NCBI GenBank assembly: GCA_024207135.1
Contig: CP042428.1
Coordinates: forward strand, 4,216,001 to 4,280,000
Reading direction: 5' to 3'
Length of the DNA stretch: 64,000 nt
Source of the DNA: Arthrobacter sp. C2
Lineage (GTDB): Bacteria; Actinomycetota; Actinomycetes; Actinomycetales; Micrococcaceae
Shown: positions 26,916 to 35,468 of the stretch, one piece after another
How positions within the stretch are numbered: the stretch's first letter is position 1
Layout of the letters: every line of letters starts with the position of its first letter
The notes under the pieces: model-generated
The model's input: only the letters and a program-made list of their open reading frames with translations
Told to the model about the DNA's origin: nothing
Database searches by the model: none
Program-made: the position numbers and the translations under genes

Positions 26916-29516
26916 TTACCAACGCGACTGCACCCCGATCCCGGTGCCGTCCGCGTGGACGTTCACCTCGACGACGCCGTCGGAGCGAATCTCCTGCTCC
27001 AGCACGGCGCCGCCCAGCGGCAGCCCGGCGAAGCCCGCCCGGATGGAGTCGATGAAGTGCCGGGCGCGGATGCTCAGCTGCCGCGACCCGTTGCGCTCGA
27101 CCTGCAGTCGCCCCTTGGTCACCAGGATGCCCAGGTCCCCGCCCTTCCAGCGGTAGTCACCCGGCCCGTAGACGCGCAGGAAGAACGCCTCGGACTCGTT
27201 CTGCAACATGTGCCAGTCCATGGCGGCGCGGCCGAAGACCAGGGCGCCGTTGGCGTCGAGGTGGTACTGGCCGGTGGCCGGGGTGGCGGTGAGCAGCTCG
27301 AGGGTCTCGGAGGTTTCCTTGATGACCATCTGGCTCCACACATCGGCCCCGGAGAGCGCTTCCCAGCGCTCGTTGATCTCCTCGATGTCCAGCTCGAATT
27401 CCACGTCCATGTACTCGAGCAGGTGGAAGAGGAACAACGGGACATCGGCGTAGGCGCCTGCGGTGACGTTGGTGATGGCGCTGGCCCCGGAAATGCGCGG
27501 GTTAAGTTCGCCGAGGTAGACCTCGTCGGAATCGGTGTCCACCAGCACGTCGACCTCGAAGAAGCCGCGGTAGCCTTCCTTGGCCAGGCGGTCGCCCATG
27601 CGCTTGACCAGTTCCGTGGCCCGGGTCCGCTGCGAGTCGGTGAAGACGTCGGGGTGCATCTCGTTGCCGCACCAGCCCCCGGGGTACGGGGTCAGATCCG
27701 CGTGGCCCGCCAGCTCGGTGAGGAACGGGCCGACCAGGGTGCCCGAACGGGTCAGCACCGCCTCGACGGCCACCGGCAGGTTGTTGATCCGGCGCATGAT
27801 CTTGATTTCCTCCCCGACGATCCCGGAGCCGTGCTTCTCCCAGTCCGCCTCGGAGTTGATGAAGAAGGTGGTCTTGCCCGAGTCCCCGTAAGGTGTCTGG
27901 ACGACGAGTTCGTCGCCGAGCCCGGCGGCATCGGCGGCCGCGCGCAGCGTCTTGTAGTCGCTGCCGGTGCCCAGCACGTTGGGCACCGAGGACACCCCGG
28001 CCTCGTTGCCCAGGACGGTGGTGGTGATCTTCGAGTCGAGCCGGTGGCGCAATGCGGCCGAGGGCAGGATCAGGTCGTAGCCCAGCTCCTCGCAGATCTG
28101 CTCGGTCTCCGTGTCGAAGAAGACCATCGCGACCTTGGGACGCACCCCGGGACGCAAGTCCTTGGTCATGCGGGCGCGGACCTCGGGATTCAGCAGCAGC
28201 CAGTTGTTGATTTCCTCGCCCGAGCCGAACTCGCGGTAGGGCTTGTGCGCGGGGGTGAAGACCCGTGGGTGGGCGCCGTCCCAGGCGTCGTAGTAGCTGA
28301 CGTAGGTGAAGTTGCGGACCCAGCGGTCCAGGCCCAGCAGGTTGAACGGGGTGGCTCCGATGAAGAAGATCGGTACGTCGTTGGTGCGGAAGAAGTGGCG
28401 GACCTCGGAGATGTTGCGCAGGGTGTGCGGGAGGGTCGGGCACGGAACGGTGGAGGCGAAGGCCGCGTCGGTGCCGACGGTGGCCTCGGGGGCCTCCGGA
28501 CCGGAAGGGGTGGCGCGCGGCATCGGCTCCGCCACCGGGGTTGCCGGCTTGGTTTCTGCGGTGCCGATGGCAGGGGTTTGTGGCTTGGTGCTCGGGGACG
28601 TTGCCTCGGGCGTGAGCGCCGCAGTGTCGATCGACGCTGTGGCGGCAGCTCGTGCCGGTGCCGTCGCGGCAGGCGTGGTCGCAGCCGGTGTTGCGGCGTG
28701 GCCCGAGGTAGAAGCCGGGGTGCCGGGGACCGCTGGCGCCTTGGTGGTGGTGTCGCCGGTGGTCGTCGTGGTCCGGGGCAGGGCCGCGGCGGAACCCGGG
28801 GAAGCAGCGGTTTCCGTGGGCTTGGTTTCCGTGCTCTTGGCCTCGTCGCTCGGGCCGGCGAAGATCGGCGAGGTAGCGGGCTTCGTGGTCGTTGTCGCTC
28901 GCGGGGGCACGGCAAGGGCCGGTGAAAGCTTGGCGGCGGGCTTCGCCTCGGTGGTCTTGGGCTCGGCGGGCTTGTCTTCGCTGGCCTTGGCTGCCGAGGG
29001 CTTCAGACCGGTGGTTCTTGCGGAGGACGTCGTGGCGGGTGCCGTGGCGGGCTTGTCTTCGGTGGCCTTGGCTGCCGAGGGCTTCAGACCGGTGGTTTTT
29101 GCGGAGGACGTCGTGTCTGGTGCCATGGCCCTTGCCGTGGCCGGCTTATCTGCGGGGGCCTTGGCCGCGACCGGCTTCACGCCGGCAACCTTGGCTGCCG
29201 GCGTGGTCGCGGTCCTTGCAGCGTTGGGCTCCGCTTTGGCGGCCTTTGCTGCCGCCGGCTTCTGGGCTACTGTCTTTGCGGCTGCGCCGGTCCGCGACGC
29301 CGACGATTCCGTGGCCTTCTTCGCTGCCGCTGCCACGGTCTTGGCCGCCGTGGTTCGTGTCGTGGGAGCGGCCCCGGGCGAGGTCTGCGCCGCAGATTCG
29401 GCGGGAGTGGCCTTGGACGCTTCAGGGGTCTTGCCGGTCACGGGTGTGGCCACCCGCTGGTCGAGCTTGCTTGGCTGGCCGATTTTCTTGCCGGTAGTGT
29501 TCGCGCGTGCGGTCAT
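26916..29516 (-). CDS. ATP-grasp ligase with long Lys/Ala/Thr/Pro-rich N-terminal tail
   Basis: This 866-residue protein has two parts. Residues 1 to about 355 are low complexity (Ala, Thr, Lys, Pro, Ser), begin MTARANTTGKKIGQPSK, include near-identical repeats, and look disordered, like histone H1-type tails. From about residue 358 (TLPHTLRNISEVRHFF) a biotin-carboxylase-like ATP-grasp domain follows: VQTPYGDSGKTTFF is the phosphate loop, EEIKIMRRI supplies adenine contacts and VYLGELNPRISGASA carries the metal-binding Glu/Asn. No biotinyl partner is present, so it is more likely an amide- or ester-forming ligase than a carboxylase. ATG 29516 follows AAAGGAG. It is the first gene of the three-gene minus-strand operon. 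Confidence 0.82.
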   Translation of the reverse strand: MTARANTTGKKIGQPSKLDQRVATPVTGKTPEASKATPAESAAQTSPGAAPTTRTTAAKTVAAAAKKATESSASRTGAAAKTVAQKPAAAKAAKAEPNAARTATTPAAKVAGVKPVAAKAPADKPATARAMAPDTTSSAKTTGLKPSAAKATEDKPATAPATTSSARTTGLKPSAAKASEDKPAEPKTTEAKPAAKLSPALAVPPRATTTTKPATSPIFAGPSDEAKSTETKPTETAASPGSAAALPRTTTTTGDTTTKAPAVPGTPASTSGHAATPAATTPAATAPARAAATASIDTAALTPEATSPSTKPQTPAIGTAETKPATPVAEPMPRATPSGPEAPEATVGTDAAFASTVPCPTLPHTLRNISEVRHFFRTNDVPIFFIGATPFNLLGLDRWVRNFTYVSYYDAWDGAHPRVFTPAHKPYREFGSGEEINNWLLLNPEVRARMTKDLRPGVRPKVAMVFFDTETEQICEELGYDLILPSAALRHRLDSKITTTVLGNEAGVSSVPNVLGTGSDYKTLRAAADAAGLGDELVVQTPYGDSGKTTFFINSEADWEKHGSGIVGEEIKIMRRINNLPVAVEAVLTRSGTLVGPFLTELAGHADLTPYPGGWCGNEMHPDVFTDSQRTRATELVKRMGDRLAKEGYRGFFEVDVLVDTDSDEVYLGELNPRISGASAITNVTAGAYADVPLFLFHLLEYMDVEFELDIEEINERWEALSGADVWSQMVIKETSETLELLTATPATGQYHLDANGALVFGRAAMDWHMLQNESEAFFLRVYGPGDYRWKGGDLGILVTKGRLQVERNGSRQLSIRARHFIDSIRAGFAGLPLGGAVLEQEIRSDGVVEVNVHADGTGIGVQSRW
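28965..29115 (-). repeat. 81-bp tandem repeat within the ATP-grasp tail
   Basis: Two copies of about 70 nearly identical bases start at 28965 and 29046 (period 81 bp, 27 codons). They encode the repeated unit TTGLKPSAAKA-EDKPA with only a few base differences. In-frame repeat expansion explains the low-complexity tail and makes its length likely to vary between strains. Confidence 0.85.
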
Positions 29517-30090
29517 GGCCCTACTCCTTTGTTGGGGGAAGAGGTCGAATCCCGTGGTGGAGGACGCCTCCGGCGTGCCCGATTCCCGCATGCAGCGCGC
29601 CTTCAAGCGAGAAGCACGGCGGCCATCAGGCAAAACCGTGGACATCGTCCTCCGCGTCGGGCCCGGGGCGGCTGCCCAGGACCTTCCATTGCGGATTCAC
29701 CCTTTCCTTCGTCAAGTCCAGCCAACGTAAGTGGGGCAGGTGAACGACGTGTGTACGACAGGTGTTGGTCTCGTGCGGCGGATTTTGCCACCCGTGGCGC
29801 AGACCCGGGCTGTCCCGGGCCGGACGCTGCCCGGGATGCGGGCAATATTCCGGAAAAACGTCCTCCGACGTGGGGTGACGTGGGCCTCATGGGCGTCCCG
29901 CCGGTGCGCCTTCCGGGGTGTGGGGGGAGACCGGCCGAGATGGAATCGATGTGTCGTCGGCGGAATCGAGGATGGTTAATAATCCGTAAGAATTCCGAAT
30001 GTGACCTGTGGCAGGCCTGAAGACACTCGCGGGAAAGCCCGGCGCCGGTACGGACCTGCCATGCCATGGGTCGAACGGTGGGGGCGCCGG
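29517..30090. other. 574-base noncoding stretch upstream of the ATP-grasp operon
   Basis: No gene with coding-like composition and a ribosome site is seen on either strand. It should hold the leftward promoter of the ATP-grasp operon and the end of the peroxiredoxin transcript. A CCCGGG-N4-CCCGGG pair lies near 29805-29820, and an AT-richer patch (TGGTTAATAATCCGTAAGAATTCC) is at about 29972-29996. Confidence 0.4.
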
Positions 30091-30612
30091 CTACCTGCCG
30101 GTGCGGAGCCGATTGATCAGGTCGCGCGGATGCGCCGCCGCTTCGGTGATGCCGAGGAATGCGTGCGTGATCAGGCGCTCGCGCACGACCAAGGTGCTGC
30201 GGACGTGGAGCAGCTCGCCGTCGAAGCCGAAGGTCGGCAGGCCGCACGCGGTGGCCAGCACGAAGCCGGGATCCGAAAGCAGCGGGTAGGGCAGGTGCAG
30301 GCGTTCGGCGGCCTCGCGCTGGTAGTCCGTCTCTTGGCTTGACAGGCCAAGGACACGGTAGCCGATTGACGCGAAGTCGGCGGCGAGGTCGCGGAATTCG
30401 CAGGCCTCCGGGGTGCAGCCCTTGGCGTCGGGAACCAGCGACCACTCTGGCGATTCCACACGGTCCGGGCGCCCGGTGCGCGGATAGATGAACAGCACGA
30501 AGGAACCGGTGGCGAAATCCATCGGCCCCATGGTTTCCCCTGTGGTGGACGGCAGGGAAAGCAACGGGAATTGCTCTCCGACCAAGTGCTCGGCGGGGAA
30601 GGTTGTGGGCAT
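30091..30612 (-). CDS. Peroxiredoxin, BCP/AhpC-TSA type
   Basis: This protein of about 173 residues is a thioredoxin-fold peroxidase that reduces hydroperoxides. The catalytic segment is GCTPEACEFRD, with peroxidatic and resolving Cys five residues apart as in BCP proteins. An insert of about 17 residues (PRTGRPDRVESPEWSLVPDA) separates it from the usual FIYP strand. Three in-frame ATGs (30621, 30618, 30612) compete; 30612 has the best spacing from GGGAAG. It lies between two PLP-enzyme operons but is transcribed separately. Confidence 0.85.
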   Translation of the reverse strand: MPTTFPAEHLVGEQFPLLSLPSTTGETMGPMDFATGSFVLFIYPRTGRPDRVESPEWSLVPDAKGCTPEACEFRDLAADFASIGYRVLGLSSQETDYQREAAERLHLPYPLLSDPGFVLATACGLPTFGFDGELLHVRSTLVVRERLITHAFLGITEAAAHPRDLINRLRTGR

Positions 30613-30785
30613 GTCCATCATCTTCCCACGCCGGGCGCCGGCGCAGCCGTTGACGGCTTGCCTGCCACTGCCCCCACCACACGGCTTGGTGCCTCCGGAA
30701 CCTGCGCCCGGCCAACCTCCGGCCGCGTCGAACACCTGCTTCCTGCGAATTTCCCGGGGAAAGTCGATTCCGTCGATATTTCCTG

Positions 30786-30813
30786 TTCAGAACCTGTGCC
30801 CCGCTCCTAGACT
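30786..30813 (+). promoter_or_regulatory. Candidate promoter for the SbnA-like operon
   Basis: TTCAGA at 30786-30791 and TAGACT at 30808-30813 are separated by 16 bases and resemble -35/-10 boxes of the actinobacterial housekeeping sigma factor. They lie about 160 bases before the ATG at 30975, leaving a leader with no evident structure. Confidence 0.4.
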
Positions 30814-30974
30814 GGCCACAGCCGCAACCGGCCACCACGGGTACGTCCGTGATGTCGGTTTCGGCGTTCCCCACGCCGGGGCGTGTCAACGGATGGCCCC
30901 GGCTCCAGCCCGGTCCCATCCGTTCCAGGGCCACCGGGCCGGATGATCTGTCCAACCAGATGCAAGGAGCGAAC

Positions 30975-31967
30975 ATGTACAGCGACGGAACGCTGAGCCC
31001 GATGAAATCCCCGACGGCCAAGCTCAATCGCCTCTTCGAGGACTCCGGGAGGGAGGTCTTTGCCAAACTGGACCTGCTCCAGCTCTCGGGCAGCACCAAG
31101 GAGCGAACTGCCCACAGCCTCATTGAATCCCTCATGGCTTCCGGGCGGGTTCAACCCGGGGGCCTGATCGTGGAATCGACCTCCGGGAACCTCGGCATCG
31201 CGCTGGCCCGGCAATCGGTGGTCCGGGGCATCGGGTTCGTGGCGGTCGTCGACGAGAATGCCAACCGCTCGGCACTCGAGATCATGCGCGCCTACGGGGC
31301 CAGGATCGAGCTGGTGCCAACGCCGGCCGACGGCAACAAGCTCGCCGCACGGCGGCAACGGGTCCAGCAGCTGCTGAACGATATCCCCGGGGCGGTGACC
31401 ACCAACCAATACGGATCTCCCGCCAACCCGGACGCGCACTTCAACACGACGATGCCCGAGTTCATGGAGGCCGTGGGCGGGCGGCTGGACATGCTGTTCG
31501 TGGCCACCAGCACCACCGGCACGCTCCTGGGCTGCCAACGGTACCTGCGCCAACACCATCCGGAAACCACGCTGGTGGCCGTGGACGCCGTCGGTTCGGT
31601 GTTGTTCGGCGGCGAGGAAGGCCAGCGGCGCTTCCCGGGGCTGGGCGCCGGCATCGTGACGGAGCTGTCCCTGCAGGCGGACCCCGACGTAGTGTGCAGG
31701 ATCGAGGAGATCGAGATGGTTCGCGGGTGCCGCAAGCTGGCCCAGCGCGAGGGGATCCTGGCAGGCGCCTCCACCGGTGCCATCGTGGCGGCCATGGAAC
31801 GGCACATGCCCGGCCTCGGGGAAGGCTCGCGCATCGGCTTCCTGGTCCACGATTCGGGCGTGCCGTACCTGCACACCGTCTATGACGACGACTGGGTCCG
31901 CAACAACCTCGGCCACGAGCCGGAACCAAGCACCCTGGACCAGGTGCAGGGCACCAGCACCCGATGA
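30975..31967 (+). CDS. Cysteine synthase-like PLP enzyme (SbnA/Y4xP-type)
   Basis: This 330-residue fold-type II PLP enzyme has the Schiff-base lysine in LSGSTKERTAHS and the substrate loop ESTSGNLGIALA. The PLP phosphate loop appears as TSTTGTLLG and the C-terminal ring contact as AGASTGAIV. Differences from housekeeping CysK and the neighbours suggest the SbnA-type branch, which joins O-phosphoserine (or acetylserine) to an amine such as glutamate on the way to 2,3-diaminopropionate; cysteine formation is the alternative. ATG 30975 follows AAGGAGC. The next gene overlaps its stop by 4 bases. Confidence 0.85.
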   Translation: MYSDGTLSPMKSPTAKLNRLFEDSGREVFAKLDLLQLSGSTKERTAHSLIESLMASGRVQPGGLIVESTSGNLGIALARQSVVRGIGFVAVVDENANRSALEIMRAYGARIELVPTPADGNKLAARRQRVQQLLNDIPGAVTTNQYGSPANPDAHFNTTMPEFMEAVGGRLDMLFVATSTTGTLLGCQRYLRQHHPETTLVAVDAVGSVLFGGEEGQRRFPGLGAGIVTELSLQADPDVVCRIEEIEMVRGCRKLAQREGILAGASTGAIVAAMERHMPGLGEGSRIGFLVHDSGVPYLHTVYDDDWVRNNLGHEPEPSTLDQVQGTSTR

Positions 31968-33580
31968 CACGCATAGCCTTCATCGGGGGAGGGCCCAAGG
32001 CCCTGTTTGCGCTGCTGGAACTGAATGACCGATGTTCCCCCGGGGGAAGCGAAGGCCCGGTCGTCGATGTCTTCGACCCCTACCCGCCCGGTGCCGGGCG
32101 GGTCTGGCAGGCCGGCCAGCCCAGGCACGTGCGGTTGAACGTGGCGGCGGGCATCATTGACGCCACATCCGCCGAAGGAGACGGATCCTTCGCTTCCTGG
32201 GTGGCCCGGGTCGAGCCCCGGTACGGCACCGAACCCTACCCGCCCCGGGCCGTGGTCGGCAGGTACCTGCAGGAGCGGTTCCGGACCCTGGCCGAAACCG
32301 CCAACTTCCCGCTGGCCCACGTCCCGGCCCGGGTCACGGGCGTGGCACGCGCCGGGGATCAATGGGAAGTGGCCAGCGACGCCGGGACCGGGTTCTACGA
32401 CGAGGTGGTGCTGGCGACCGGCCACGGGCTGCCCGGCGAGGCCCCCGGGCCCCGGCTTGCCGGCGCGCGCAACCCGGAGGCACTCATCGGGGACTACGGC
32501 GCGCTGGGGGAGGCAGCCGTCCCGGCCGGAAGCACGGTCCTGGTCCGGGGTGCCGCACTGACCGCCTACGATGCGGTGCTCATGTTGACCGAGGGCCGCG
32601 GCGGGCACTGGATGCCGATCGAGGGGGCCGGCGGCCCGACGCTTTGCTATGTCCCAGCCGGCCGGGAACCTGGAAAGATCACCATGGGATCGTTGAGCAA
32701 CCTGCCCATGGAACCCAAGCCCGCGCAGGTGCCCGAAACGATCAACCGGTGCCTGGACGCGTACCGGGACCAGGTCCTGGCGTGGGGCGCCGGCCTCGCC
32801 TCCGGCCCGGGCGGGCCCGGCGCCCGATACACCGGGCTCTTCGGCGTCCTGCTGACCTGCGCCATGGAATGCGCGCAACTCTCCGGGGCACCGGCCACGC
32901 CCCTGGCCCTGTGGCGCACGGCCCTGACCGGGCGGGCGGAACCGGGACGCGGCACCGAAACGGCCGCCGAACACCTGCGCCGCAGCATCGCGATGAACCG
33001 GGGGCACACGGTCCCGGGCACCGAGTGGATCTGGGGCAGGGTCTGGTCGGGGCTGTATCCCCAGCTGGTCCGCGCGGTCTGCCGGGTGCGCTGGGACCCC
33101 GCGCAGGCGCGGGTCTTCCGGCGCGTGGCCAGGTCCCTGGAGCGCCTGGCCTTCGGGCCTCCCGAAATCACGGCCTTGAAGCTGCTGGCGCTCTTCGACT
33201 CCGGACTGCTGGAACAAGGCGTATTCCCGCCACACCAACCGGCCGGCACGCTGGTCATCGATGCGGTCACCCCGCCTCCCGGTGTCTTGGCGGCCCCGGC
33301 ACCCGGCGGAGCGGCCTTCTCGCCCGTGATGGCGGGCCTGCTGGCCGCCGGGGAGGTTACGGTGCGCGCGGGGGAAACCGGGTTGTTGACCGACACCGAT
33401 GGAACTTGCCTGGATGCACGCGGAAACCGCAACGAATCCCTGGCCGCGCTCGGACGCCCCACCGAGGGCCCGACGCTGGGCCACGACACCCTGAACCGCT
33501 CGCTGCACGACGAACCTGTGCGGTGGGCCCGACGCATCGCAAGGCAACGGCTGCCCCAACACCTTGGAGAACGAACATGA
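31964..33580 (+). CDS. FAD/NAD(P)-binding protein (lysine N6-hydroxylase/NAD_binding_9-like)
   Basis: This 538-residue protein starts with a dinucleotide loop IAFIGGGPKALFALLEL, followed by VFDPYPPGAGRVW and RLNVAAGIID. That is the pattern of the FAD-NAD(P)-binding family related to N-hydroxylating monooxygenases. A second nucleotide loop is suggested by STVLVRGAALTAYDAVL near residue 190. It should oxidise or reduce an intermediate made by the flanking PLP enzymes. It overlaps both neighbours by 4 bases (ATGA), showing tight translational coupling. The reaction is unknown. Confidence 0.8.
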   Translation: MTRIAFIGGGPKALFALLELNDRCSPGGSEGPVVDVFDPYPPGAGRVWQAGQPRHVRLNVAAGIIDATSAEGDGSFASWVARVEPRYGTEPYPPRAVVGRYLQERFRTLAETANFPLAHVPARVTGVARAGDQWEVASDAGTGFYDEVVLATGHGLPGEAPGPRLAGARNPEALIGDYGALGEAAVPAGSTVLVRGAALTAYDAVLMLTEGRGGHWMPIEGAGGPTLCYVPAGREPGKITMGSLSNLPMEPKPAQVPETINRCLDAYRDQVLAWGAGLASGPGGPGARYTGLFGVLLTCAMECAQLSGAPATPLALWRTALTGRAEPGRGTETAAEHLRRSIAMNRGHTVPGTEWIWGRVWSGLYPQLVRAVCRVRWDPAQARVFRRVARSLERLAFGPPEITALKLLALFDSGLLEQGVFPPHQPAGTLVIDAVTPPPGVLAAPAPGGAAFSPVMAGLLAAGEVTVRAGETGLLTDTDGTCLDARGNRNESLAALGRPTEGPTLGHDTLNRSLHDEPVRWARRIARQRLPQHLGERT

Positions 33581-34989
33581 AACCCCTGATGCACGGAACG
33601 CTCCCGCTCACCGCCCGCCTGGAACCCTGGATGGAGGCCCTGCTCGCCGACCCCGCCGGGTGCCGGGAACTGATCGACGCCTACGGTTCCCCGGTGAACC
33701 TCCACGACTTCTCCGCGCTGGGGCGCAACGCCGACGAGCTGCGTGCCGCGGCCGCCGGGCACCGCGTGGATTTCCGGGTGTACCTGGCGCGCAAGGCCAA
33801 CAAGACCATCGGCGCCATCGATGCGGCGGTGGCTGCGGACTGCGGGATCGACGTGGCCGGCTTCCACGAACTCGACCAGGCCCTGCGCCGCGGCGTGGAC
33901 CCGGCCCGGGTCATCGTCACCGCGGCCGTGAAATCCCGCGAGCTGCTGGAACTGGCCCTGGACAACGGCGTGGTGGTGAGCCTGGACAACCGTGACGAGG
34001 CCGAGGACCTCCTGGAGGTCGCCTCCGCCCACGGGGTGCGGGCCAGGGTCGCGCTGCGCCTGGCCTCGGCCAACCCCCTGCTGCCGCCGACCCGCTTCGG
34101 GCTTCGGGCGGATCACTGGCTCGCGTTCCTGGGCGGGCACCACGACACCTCCGGACTGGAGGTCGCCGGGATCCACTTCCACCTCAACGGCTACAGCGCC
34201 GAACATCGCGCCCTGGTGCTGGCCGAATCCCTCCGGCTCGTCGATGCGCTGGCCGGGTTGGGGCATGCACCGGGATTCATCGACATGGGAGGCGGCATCC
34301 CGATGTCCTACCTGGACGACTCCGGGCAATGGACGGCGTTTTGGGAGGCGCTCGCCGGCCAGCCCGCCGGCAGCGAGGACATCACCTGGAAAGCCGATTC
34401 GCTCGGGTCCGTGGGGACGAACCCGGGCACCGGCGTCTACCCCTACCACCAGGAGCTGGTCCGCGGACCGTGGCTCGATGCCGTCCTGGGCTCCCGGCCC
34501 GCCGGAGCCTCGGAAACCATCGCCCAGCTGCTGGTGGCACGGAACCTCCAGCTGCGCTGCGAACCGGGGCGTTCACTGCTGGACGGGTGCGGCCTGACCC
34601 TGGCCGCGGTGGCCTTCGGGAAGGAACGCAGCGACGGGGTCCCGCTGCTGGGCCTGCACATGAACAGGACCCAGTGCCGCTCGACCTCGGCGGACTTCCT
34701 GCTGGACCCGATCCTGCTGCACGCGTCCGGGCCGCGGCGGGCCCGCGAGCCGTTCAGCGGGTTTTTGGTGGGTGCCTACTGCATCGAGGAGGAGCTGATC
34801 CTGCGCCGGCGGTTCGAGTTCCCCCAAGGGGCCGCCCCGGGGGATATGGTCGCGTTTCCCAACACCGCGGGCTACCTGATGCACATCGTGGAAAGCGCCT
34901 CGCACCAATTGCCGCTGGCGGTGAACCTGGTCCGGGAGGGGAACGGTTGGGTGCCCGACCTGATCGAGGAGCGGGTGTTGCGCGCCTGA
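33577..34989 (+). CDS. Y4yA-type PLP enzyme (Orn/DAP/Arg decarboxylase 2 fold)
   Basis: This 470-residue protein has the alanine-racemase-like barrel of fold-type III enzymes. The PLP lysine is in YLARKANKTIGAI, and GIHFHLNGYSAEH and IDMGGGIPMSYL (phosphate-binding glycines) follow. EPGRSLLDGCG and a C-terminal VGAYCIEEELI complete the decarboxylase pattern. It resembles rhizobial Y4yA and, more distantly, SbnH/LysA enzymes, so it probably decarboxylates a diamino acid or its conjugate. It ends the three-gene operon. The convergent gene stops 11 bases beyond its stop. Confidence 0.85.
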   Translation: MKPLMHGTLPLTARLEPWMEALLADPAGCRELIDAYGSPVNLHDFSALGRNADELRAAAAGHRVDFRVYLARKANKTIGAIDAAVAADCGIDVAGFHELDQALRRGVDPARVIVTAAVKSRELLELALDNGVVVSLDNRDEAEDLLEVASAHGVRARVALRLASANPLLPPTRFGLRADHWLAFLGGHHDTSGLEVAGIHFHLNGYSAEHRALVLAESLRLVDALAGLGHAPGFIDMGGGIPMSYLDDSGQWTAFWEALAGQPAGSEDITWKADSLGSVGTNPGTGVYPYHQELVRGPWLDAVLGSRPAGASETIAQLLVARNLQLRCEPGRSLLDGCGLTLAAVAFGKERSDGVPLLGLHMNRTQCRSTSADFLLDPILLHASGPRRAREPFSGFLVGAYCIEEELILRRRFEFPQGAAPGDMVAFPNTAGYLMHIVESASHQLPLAVNLVREGNGWVPDLIEERVLRA

Positions 34990-35000
34990 GCCCGGGGGCG

Positions 35001-35396
35001 CTATTCCTGCCCGGTGCCTGGCGTGTGCACGATGGATTGCGCGGCTCGGCGGTGCCGGCGCCAGCGGACGGACTTGGAGGTCGCGAAGGTGGCCAGGGTG
35101 GCGAGGAAACCGAGGATTCCGCCAAACCAGGAGCCGAAGACCAGGGAGATTCCGCGCAGGTCCAGGCCCTTGCCCTCGGCCAGGCCCGGGACATAGGGCG
35201 GCGGGAACACCGCCCCGACGGCCAGCCCGGCGAAGAGCCCGTAGACGATCGAACCGAGGCATCCCAGGAACATGTACCAGTCCAGTGCCCTGGCACCGCG
35301 GCGCACGTGCATGTGGATCCCGATGGCCACCAGCGGCAGTGCCGCGGCGAGGCAGAGCACCCAGAAGGCGACGAGCTCGAAGTCGTTGTAGTCCAT
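35001..35396 (-). CDS. Conserved hypothetical membrane protein
   Basis: This 131-residue protein has three clear hydrophobic spans: FWVLCLAAALPLVAIGIHMH, MFLGCLGSIVYGLFAGLAVG and VFGSWFGGILGFLATLATFA. It ends in a basic tail (RWRRHRRAAQS). I do not recognise the family. ATG 35396 follows GGGAACGGC. It is monocistronic and convergent with the Y4yA operon. Confidence 0.7.
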   Translation of the reverse strand: MDYNDFELVAFWVLCLAAALPLVAIGIHMHVRRGARALDWYMFLGCLGSIVYGLFAGLAVGAVFPPPYVPGLAEGKGLDLRGISLVFGSWFGGILGFLATLATFATSKSVRWRRHRRAAQSIVHTPGTGQE

Positions 35397-35468
35397 GGCT
35401 GCCGTTCCCCGTTCCTGGTAGGCGGTGAAGGGGCAATCCTATCCGGGCCGCCGCAGGGAACCGGCGGC

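Noticed and set aside
26892-28925. 677-codon plus-strand frame across the ATP-grasp gene, with Gly/Arg-rich end
   Set aside because: The Gly/Arg-rich stretch is the complement of the Ala/Thr/Pro-rich tail, not a separate RGG-type protein.
26916-29516. Biotin carboxylase subunit of an acyl-CoA carboxylase
   Set aside because: No biotin carrier or carboxyltransferase gene is nearby and the long low-complexity tail is atypical.
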